Source of the DNA: Treponema sp.
GTDB taxonomy: Bacteria > Spirochaetota > Spirochaetia > Treponematales > Treponemataceae
Assembly: GCA_024696155.1 (NCBI GenBank)
Contig: JAILHD010000056.1
Span: 1 to 64,000 of the forward strand
Length of the DNA stretch: 64,000 nt
Direction of reading: 5' to 3'
Below are positions 57,340 to 64,000 of this stretch, in pieces; position 1 is the first letter of the stretch, and every line of letters begins with the position of its first letter. The notes beneath the pieces are model-generated. The model searched no databases, was not told the DNA's origin, and saw nothing but the letters and a program-made list of their open reading frames with translations. Position numbers and translations under genes: made by a program.

Positions 57340-58923
57340 CTAATTTACAAACTGATTTTTGTATTCGCGCGGAGAAAGGCCAGTTGTCTTCTTAAAAATA
57401 AAACTGAAATAATGAGGATCTCCAAAGCCACATTCGTAGGCAATGTCTGAACCTTTCATATCAGTTTCTTTAAGGAATTTTTTAGCAGCTTCTACGCGTA
57501 CGTTTGTAAGAAATTCTATAAAGGTAATTCCGCATTCCTGAGAGAAAATCGTACTAAAATGATTTGGACTCAGATGAACTTCGTCTGCAACGGTAGAAAG
57601 ACAGGTATCCTGACTTGCATAATTTTTTTCAATATATGCCTTTGCCTTAATGATTACATCCCCATAACGTCCCTGAATGCGGGAGTCACGGTAATCCAAA
57701 AGACGATTTAAAATGCCCCGGACATTTTCTATAAATACCTGCTCACTCTGAACAGATTTTTCTACAAAGCTTCGCTGCAAAATCTCCGGCATGATTTCTT
57801 TTACATCGCCATCCAGTTCTTCTATCAGCTTTGTAACAGCCATAATTACGTCCACAAGCAGATAAGAGGCAATTACCGTAAAACTCTGCGAATTATCATT
57901 TAAAATGTCGCAGTAGTGATTAATGATTGTGTCGATTTCGTTTTTACCGGCATATTTAAGGTTATCAACAAGCGGATCTTTATCCTGCAAAGAAATCTGA
58001 CCGTCGCTGGAATTTTTTACATCATCAGAACTTAAAATACGGCTTTTGTTCCAGATTCGAGTCATTTGTAAAATGCGGTCCGCATCGTTATAACATTCCG
58101 GCAACTGTGAAAAATGATCTACAGTCTTACTGATTGAAGAAATTACATTACAGTCCAGATGCTGAGAAACAATATGCTCGATGGCTTCTGCATAATCAAA
58201 ACAGTTATTATCAATATCTTCCTGCGAATTGCCTTTTAAAATACAAACATTGCGCTCAGGTCCAATAAAAAACGAAATTACATCTCCCCAGTTTTTTACA
58301 AGGGAAATAAGACGACCTTTTGCTTCCTGAACGGCATTTCTGTCCTGATTTTCGCTTCTTAGCTCATTAATAATGATTTTGTAATAATGCGAAATAAAAT
58401 CAAGATTAAGAGTCTGAGCCTTATGCATTGCTACCGCGTAATCACAGTTACCAAGCACCAGATCTGAAAGGAACTTATTCTTTAGCAAGGCGGCATTTGA
58501 TTCCAGTTCTTCTTTTAGCTGACTGATGTCGCTCTGCTGCTTTTTTTCTTTATCAAGGTTTGCGGCAACCTTATTAAGACTTTTTAAAAGATCATCATGG
58601 GTAAACGGCTTTAGGATATAGTCTTCTACACCAATAGAAATTGCAGCTTTTGCATATTCAAATTCATCATGGCCAGAAAGAATAATAATACGTATCCATG
58701 GCTGAATTTTTTTTAGGATTCTGGAAAGTTCAAGACCGTCCATAAAAGGCATTTTTATATCGGTAATCAGAATATCAGGCTTCATCTCATGAATCATAGA
58801 AAGAGCCAGTTCACCGTCGCTTGCTTCTCCTGCAAAAGTAAATTGAGAATTTTCCCAGTCTATAGTGTTTCTGATTCCTTCAAGAACAATATGTTCGTCA
58901 TCCACTATAAAAACGCTGTACAT
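57340..58923 (-). CDS. Response regulator with C-terminal AraC-type HTH (YesN-like)
   Basis: Receiver MYSVFIVDDEHIVLEGIRNTIDW...DILITDIKMPFMDGLEL; C-terminal HLSPNHFSTIFSQECGITFIEFLTNVRVEAAKKFL...CGFGDPHYFSFIFKKTTGLSPREYK. Confidence 0.93.
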   Translation of the reverse strand: MYSVFIVDDEHIVLEGIRNTIDWENSQFTFAGEASDGELALSMIHEMKPDILITDIKMPFMDGLELSRILKKIQPWIRIIILSGHDEFEYAKAAISIGVEDYILKPFTHDDLLKSLNKVAANLDKEKKQQSDISQLKEELESNAALLKNKFLSDLVLGNCDYAVAMHKAQTLNLDFISHYYKIIINELRSENQDRNAVQEAKGRLISLVKNWGDVISFFIGPERNVCILKGNSQEDIDNNCFDYAEAIEHIVSQHLDCNVISSISKTVDHFSQLPECYNDADRILQMTRIWNKSRILSSDDVKNSSDGQISLQDKDPLVDNLKYAGKNEIDTIINHYCDILNDNSQSFTVIASYLLVDVIMAVTKLIEELDGDVKEIMPEILQRSFVEKSVQSEQVFIENVRGILNRLLDYRDSRIQGRYGDVIIKAKAYIEKNYASQDTCLSTVADEVHLSPNHFSTIFSQECGITFIEFLTNVRVEAAKKFLKETDMKGSDIAYECGFGDPHYFSFIFKKTTGLSPREYKNQFVN

Positions 58924-58933
58924 CGGGTTACTC

Positions 58934-60406
58934 CTAATTCTCTTTTACATCTACAATACATGGAATTGTAAAACTTACGTTTGTGCCATGCATTTTTTCG
59001 CTGGAAATTTCAAGGCCGCAAGTTTTATCATTATAATACAGAATCAATCTTTTATTAACATTATAAAGCCCATAAACTGAAGCAAGATTCTGTCCTTTAT
59101 CTTTAGAAAGCTCTTCGCGTACCTGTTCCAGCCTTTCCGGGGTAAAACCTGCTCCATCATCAATTACACAGATTCTGATTTTTGTGTGAGTTTCATCGCT
59201 GTACTGAGCTGTGATATTTATATGCCCCCTGCCACGCTTATTTTTTATTCCGTGGTAGATGGCATTTTCTATTAGAGGCTGAAGGCTTAGCTTTAAAACC
59301 ATATAATTATTCAAACTTTCATCAACCGTAAACTGATAGTTTAAAATTTCTCCGTAACGGAGCTTTTGAATTGTAAGATAGTTTTTTACGTGCTCCATTT
59401 CCTGTTCCAGAGTAATCCAGTCGTGACCGCGGCTAAGCGAAATACGCATAAAATTAGAAAATGCTCTGGTAATCTGAATAACTTCGTCCTTTTTTCCGCC
59501 TTCTGCAAGCCAGATTATTGTATCAAAAGTGTTGTACAAAAAGTGTGGAGTAATCTGTGCCTGAAGTTTAGAAAGCTCCTCTTTCTGAAGATTTATCTGT
59601 TCTTCAATATTCTGCTTCATCAAAAGGTCAATCTGTCTGGCCATGGAGTTAAGGTTTTCTACCAGGTGATTAAATTCCCTGATTTTAGGAGAGTCAATCT
59701 GCGCCTGTAAGTTTCCCGCTGCAAGCTGGGTAGAAAAGTTTTCCATTTTAGAGATTGGTACACGAATTTTGATTGAAAGGGTTTTAAAATTTGTAAAAAT
59801 CAAAAGCGAAACAAGTATAAAAATAAGCGCCATAAAACAGAAAATAAAGTACGGCGAGTTTTGTATATAGTTATTAGTCTTTTCCGCAGATTCAATTTCG
59901 CAAAGAATATAATCCTGCATAATCTGGGCAAAAAGATTGGAAATACTTCTAATTTCATCCAGCATGTGCTCATTCTGTTCTACATCGGCAGTATTCTGTT
60001 CAATCTGCTGGGTAAAAAGTTCTATATTACGCGAAAGAGTCTGGCAGGTTCGGTATGCAAGTTCCAGTTTTGCCGACGAAGTCGGATCATCACTTTTATA
60101 AAGTAATTCCTGCACACTTTCTTCAATAATATTAAGATAGGTTTCGTGTTTACTAAGTTTTACATTGTTACGTCCAGAAACTATTCCCCAAAGTTCATCC
60201 GTAATATCATCTCGGGCAACCTTCATAATGGCATTTGCGTGGCCTACATTTCTGATTATGTTATTTGAACGCATTCGGTTATACTGCCACATGATTATCG
60301 TATAAATCATAGGAATAAGCATAATCAAAATGATTATGACGTATGAACGCATAATAGAATGGTAAAGACTTTCTTTACCAAAGCGACTTCTTATTTTTGA
60401 AAACAT
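58934..60406 (-). CDS. Sensor histidine kinase (LytS/YesM-type)
   Basis: Two TM segments, HAMP-like linker, LQAQITPHFLYNTFDTIIWLAEGG, LKLSLQPLIENAIYHGI. Confidence 0.92.
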   Translation of the reverse strand: MFSKIRSRFGKESLYHSIMRSYVIIILIMLIPMIYTIIMWQYNRMRSNNIIRNVGHANAIMKVARDDITDELWGIVSGRNNVKLSKHETYLNIIEESVQELLYKSDDPTSSAKLELAYRTCQTLSRNIELFTQQIEQNTADVEQNEHMLDEIRSISNLFAQIMQDYILCEIESAEKTNNYIQNSPYFIFCFMALIFILVSLLIFTNFKTLSIKIRVPISKMENFSTQLAAGNLQAQIDSPKIREFNHLVENLNSMARQIDLLMKQNIEEQINLQKEELSKLQAQITPHFLYNTFDTIIWLAEGGKKDEVIQITRAFSNFMRISLSRGHDWITLEQEMEHVKNYLTIQKLRYGEILNYQFTVDESLNNYMVLKLSLQPLIENAIYHGIKNKRGRGHINITAQYSDETHTKIRICVIDDGAGFTPERLEQVREELSKDKGQNLASVYGLYNVNKRLILYYNDKTCGLEISSEKMHGTNVSFTIPCIVDVKEN

Positions 60407-61429
60407 TTAAAAGCCCTTCCCGGCAAAAGTAGTAAAATCATCAAATTCGGTGTAAACGGCGCCATCAACATAGGTTACCGGCGGAATAGACTTACCATTA
60501 TGCAGATCTTTTACAAGCTCGCAAAGTTTTGGACCAGTATTTGGATTACATTCTACAACGCAGTTTATTGCACCATAAGTAAGAGCTTCTATTGATTTAC
60601 GCTCTCCGTCTATTGTTACAATTGTTACGGTTGTAGCATGAATTGCATTTTCTCTTAAAGAATCAAGGATTCCCCACGTCATAGCATCATTGTGCGAAAA
60701 AATGATATCTATATTATTCTGCCCGATTGAAAGCCCGCCATTAAACGAAATTATTTTATTTGCAATTTCATGGCCTTTTGAACGCATAAAATCGCCGCTT
60801 TCTGAATGAATGATTCGGAATTTTGGCTCAGTCTGGATAACGTTTCTAAAACCGCTGGCACGTCCGTACGCAGGAGAAGAATTTTCTGTTCCACTGATTT
60901 CAAGAATGTTCAAAGGTTCATCTTTAGAAGAATTTTTATATTTTGAAAGAAGAAATTGTGCTGCCTTCTGCCCTTCTGAATAACTGTCTTCACCAATAAA
61001 ACCTGCGTAAAGAGACTCATCAGATGTTTTTATCATGCGGTCTACAACAATCACTGGAATTCCGGCTTCTTTTGCTTCCATTAAAACATTATCCCAGCCT
61101 GTTTCTACAATAGGAACAAACGCAATTACATCAACCTGGTAAATAATAAATGAATGAATTGCCTGAAGCTGATTTTCCTGCTTTTGCTGTGCATTATCAT
61201 AAAGAATCTGAATGCCGTTTTTTTCTGCAGCTTCCAGAATTGAATCTGTATTACGAATTCTCCATTCACTTTCCGCACCAATCTGCGAAAAGCCTAAAAG
61301 AATCTGATTATTATCTTCCTGTTCAGTTTTTTTTCTGCACGAAACAAGGCATGCTGCAACTACAACTCCCGCCGCAAATATAGCAATGCCTGCCAGAAAA
61401 CATTTTCTACTGCGTGTTCGTTCACTCAT
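60407..61429 (-). CDS. Sugar-binding periplasmic (YtfQ/RbsB-like) lipoprotein
   Basis: Lipobox LVSC; ILLGFSQIGAESEWRIRNTDSILEAAEKNGIQILYDNAQQKQENQ; VIVVDRMI. Confidence 0.88.
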   Translation of the reverse strand: MSERTRSRKCFLAGIAIFAAGVVVAACLVSCRKKTEQEDNNQILLGFSQIGAESEWRIRNTDSILEAAEKNGIQILYDNAQQKQENQLQAIHSFIIYQVDVIAFVPIVETGWDNVLMEAKEAGIPVIVVDRMIKTSDESLYAGFIGEDSYSEGQKAAQFLLSKYKNSSKDEPLNILEISGTENSSPAYGRASGFRNVIQTEPKFRIIHSESGDFMRSKGHEIANKIISFNGGLSIGQNNIDIIFSHNDAMTWGILDSLRENAIHATTVTIVTIDGERKSIEALTYGAINCVVECNPNTGPKLCELVKDLHNGKSIPPVTYVDGAVYTEFDDFTTFAGKGF

Positions 61430-61496
61430 TCTTTTATTATAACTCGCCTTAGTTTAATGTGCCAAGAATGTATTGTTATTTTAATAACAAGAAAAA

Positions 61497-61525
61497 GCGG
61501 CCGCTACAGTTGTAACGACCGCTTA
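61497..61525 (-). terminator. Terminator-like hairpin between sugar permease and sensor genes
   Basis: AAGCGG...CCGCTT with inner CGcTAC/GTAaCG pairing; flanked by an A-rich run giving minus-strand T. Confidence 0.5.
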
Positions 61526-61572
61526 GGACGGAGTTTTATGCAGTAAAAAAATTAGTTCAAAAAATCATCAGA

Positions 61573-62634
61573 TTAATTGCGATTTCTGTTTTTTACAATT
61601 ACAAATACACTCTGCAATACGATGAAGAAACAAAGGATTGCAGAAAGTACGATTCTTGCCCACCAGCTTGAAAGTGTTCCCTGGAAGCGGATTAAACTTT
61701 CGATTGTTGCCTTAATCAGTACACCAAAGAAAGTTCCAACAACAGTACCAACACCACCAGTAAGCATTGTTCCACCAATTACGGCAGAAGAAATTGCTTC
61801 CATTTCAAAACCTCGAGCCTGCTCTACGAATCCCGAAGTTGTGTTCAAACAGAATACAAGTCCACCAAGCGAAGCAAGGAAACCTTCCAGCATATAGGCC
61901 ATGAACTTAGTCTTTTTAACGTTAATACCCATCAAAAGTGCCGACTGCTCGTTTCCACCAATGGCAAACAGGTTTCGTCCAAAACGGGTGTATTTAAGCA
62001 TCCACCAGATAATTGCAACTGTAATCAAAGCAATAATTACACTTGGGTGAACAAACGGGAACATCAGAATACCGCGTTTATTATGATATGGAGCAAACAA
62101 TACGCGAATATCTTTGTTAGCAAGACCAAGGAAGAACTTACTCTTTGTAATGGCAATCTGCTGAGAGCTGATAATAGCTGTCAAGCCACGGCAGAAGAAC
62201 AATCCTGCAAGTGTGATTACGAACGGCTGCAATTCCATATAAGAAATAAGCCATCCCTGAGCAGCACCAAAAATTACACCAAAAGCAAGAACTATAAGAA
62301 TTGCAATTCCTGCAGGCATATCCATTTTTTCCATGTAGTATGCCAGAATCATACAGTCCAAACCAACAACAGAACCAACCGAAATATCAATACCGCCGGT
62401 AATCATTACGACAGTCATACCAGAAGCAACAATCAACAAGCCGGCATTATCAATCAGCATGTTAAGAAAGGTCTGCATCTTATTAAAGCCCTGTTCACTG
62501 TAGAGAATAAGACCAACAATATACATCAGGGCAAAAAGTCCGATTGTAACAACCAAGAGGAAGTTACTGGAATCGATTTTAAAAGTTTTTTTAAGACCAG
62601 CTATAAAACCACTTTTTTCGTTTTTATTTTCCAT
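61573..62634 (-). CDS. Sugar ABC transporter permease (YjfF/RbsC-like)
   Basis: Polytopic; MVMITGGIDISVGSV, FAIGGNEQSALLMGINV, ISSAVIGGTMLTGGVGTVVGTFFG. Confidence 0.88.
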   Translation of the reverse strand: MENKNEKSGFIAGLKKTFKIDSSNFLLVVTIGLFALMYIVGLILYSEQGFNKMQTFLNMLIDNAGLLIVASGMTVVMITGGIDISVGSVVGLDCMILAYYMEKMDMPAGIAILIVLAFGVIFGAAQGWLISYMELQPFVITLAGLFFCRGLTAIISSQQIAITKSKFFLGLANKDIRVLFAPYHNKRGILMFPFVHPSVIIALITVAIIWWMLKYTRFGRNLFAIGGNEQSALLMGINVKKTKFMAYMLEGFLASLGGLVFCLNTTSGFVEQARGFEMEAISSAVIGGTMLTGGVGTVVGTFFGVLIKATIESLIRFQGTLSSWWARIVLSAILCFFIVLQSVFVIVKNRNRN

Positions 62635-62645
62635 TTCTCCCCTCC

Positions 62646-63743
62646 TTATTTAGCAGTAATAGTTCCCAAAGCTGAATTTGCAGCCTTGAGTTTTCTCTGA
62701 GCCATCCATTTTTTGAAAGCTGGAGACTGGAATACAACAATCAGAACAACTACTACGGCTTTGTAAACCGGAAGCTGATCTGCACTAACACCTACAGCAT
62801 ACAAACTTGTTGTAAGCGCCTGAATTGTAATGGCACCGATTACAGAACCTGCAAGATTAAACTTACCACCGCCAAGGCTGTTTCCACCAAGAGCAACTGC
62901 AAGAATAGCATCAAGTTCCATATTCAAACCGATGTTATTAGCATCACAGGAATAGATACGGCTTGAAGCAATAAGACCTGTAACACCTGAACAGAAGCCA
63001 CTGAATACATAACAGAAGAAGATAACCATTACAGAGTTGATACCAACAAGGCGTCCTGCTTTAGGGTTAATTCCGACTGTCTGAATGTAAGTGCTCATAG
63101 CTGTTTTAGTTGTTACAAGATAAGTGATTGCAACAAATGCAACAGCAATAAAAATTGGTGTTGGAATAATACATCCAGGAATAAATCCACCAATGTATTT
63201 GTAAGATTCCATACGAACGTACAAGATTACACCAGTTGCAAGCTCTGTAGAGCTGATAAGCTGAGCAATACCGCGGCCTGCAGTGTACATAATCAAAGTT
63301 GCAACCATAGGCTGAATATTAAGCCCCGCAACAAGGAATCCGTTTACAGCACCACAAACAACACCCAAAAGCAAACCAAAGAAGATTGCAAGAGCAGGTG
63401 CCATTGCATAACCGTCATAGCTTGAACCAAGAAGGCGAACAATCAAGGCTGCAGAAACTGCGGCAATTGTACCAACAGAGATATCAGTACCGCGCGAGCT
63501 GGCAGCAACAAAGGTCATACCAACTGCAAGAATAATAAGTTCACTAGAACGATTCAAAATATCAATTAAGAAACCATAAAGAACGCCGTTATTAATAGAA
63601 ATTCTAAAGAATCCTGGAGTGATAATAGCGTTCACAATAAGCATAATTATAAGCGCAGTAATCGGCAGCAAAAGCTGGCTTTTACGAGCTTTATTCCACA
63701 ATGCATAAAAATTAGCCATTAGATTTTCCTCCCGCAATTGCAA
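62646..63743 (-). CDS. Sugar ABC transporter permease (YtfT/RbsC-like)
   Basis: SRGTDISVGTIAAVSAAL, VGINPKAGRLVGINS, DAILAVALGGNSLGGGKFNLAGSVIGA. Confidence 0.88.
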   Translation of the reverse strand: MQLREENLMANFYALWNKARKSQLLLPITALIIMLIVNAIITPGFFRISINNGVLYGFLIDILNRSSELIILAVGMTFVAASSRGTDISVGTIAAVSAALIVRLLGSSYDGYAMAPALAIFFGLLLGVVCGAVNGFLVAGLNIQPMVATLIMYTAGRGIAQLISSTELATGVILYVRMESYKYIGGFIPGCIIPTPIFIAVAFVAITYLVTTKTAMSTYIQTVGINPKAGRLVGINSVMVIFFCYVFSGFCSGVTGLIASSRIYSCDANNIGLNMELDAILAVALGGNSLGGGKFNLAGSVIGAITIQALTTSLYAVGVSADQLPVYKAVVVVLIVVFQSPAFKKWMAQRKLKAANSALGTITAK

Positions 63744-64000
63744 CCATTACATCCTGCTGAGTAAGGCCATTGTTTTTAAGCTCGCCAACCTTCTGACCAT
63801 CGCGCATAACGCAAAGGCGGTTTACAGTACGGAGCATTTCATCAATTTCTGAACTGATGAACACAACAGTAAGACCTTCTTTTGCAAGCTGAATTACAAG
63901 CTTCTGAATTTCTGTTTTTGTACCAACATCAATACCGCGTGTAGGTTCATCCAAAATAAGGAATTCAGGATTTGTTACAAGCCAGCGTCCAATAATTACC
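63712..64000 (-). CDS. Sugar ABC transporter ATP-binding protein (RbsA/YtfR-like), C-terminal part; truncated by window edge
   Basis: Reads WLVTNPEFLILDEPTRGIDVGTKTEIQKLVIQLAKEG...FISSEIDEML; the frame stays open past 64000. Confidence 0.87.
   Translation of the reverse strand, partial: VIIGRWLVTNPEFLILDEPTRGIDVGTKTEIQKLVIQLAKEGLTVVFISSEIDEMLRTVNRLCVMRDGQKVGELKNNGLTQQDVMVAIAGGKSNG

Noticed and set aside
62047-62700. 217-aa plus-strand ORF
   Set aside because: Antisense shadow of the sugar permease genes; N/K/C-rich, no domain.

Overview
The window looks like a chromosomal segment from a Treponema-like spirochaete. That assignment rests on protein character and gene content only; no database search was run. 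It is mostly housekeeping and surface/transport genes. I saw no rRNA, tRNA, CRISPR array, prophage or transposase. Main blocks: a NamZ(DUF1343)+serine beta-lactamase fusion; an UshA-like nucleotidase; a STAS/PP2C/PP2C signalling cluster; the grpE-dnaK-dnaJ cluster with two unusual non-coding inserts; a DUF3990/Xre pair resembling a toxin-antitoxin module with a two-site operator; a clostripain-like lipoprotein; galK, ispH, secDF-yajC; MltD/LysM and OmpA-like proteins; a LacI-type sensor fused to GGDEF; an orphan adenine methylase; aroA; a divergent PurH-like protein beside a MraY-like protein; a six-gene operon of a SUMF1-domain protein, a lipoprotein and an Opp-type ABC transporter; an M20 peptidase; a NagZ-like GH3; galE; a vWA protein; a cupin/Xre regulator pair; citrate synthase; and a two-component system plus sugar ABC transporter that runs off the right edge. 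The best leads for undescribed biology are: the DUF3990/Xre module with matching TATCG-N6-CGAyA operators; mutually exclusive hairpins, one carrying the Shine-Dalgarno, in the dnaK leader; the hairpin and repeat cluster between dnaK and dnaJ; the PurH-like probable pseudoenzyme; the NamZ-beta-lactamase fusion; the SUMF1/lipoprotein/ABC operon; and a 127-bp long inverted-repeat element after galE.
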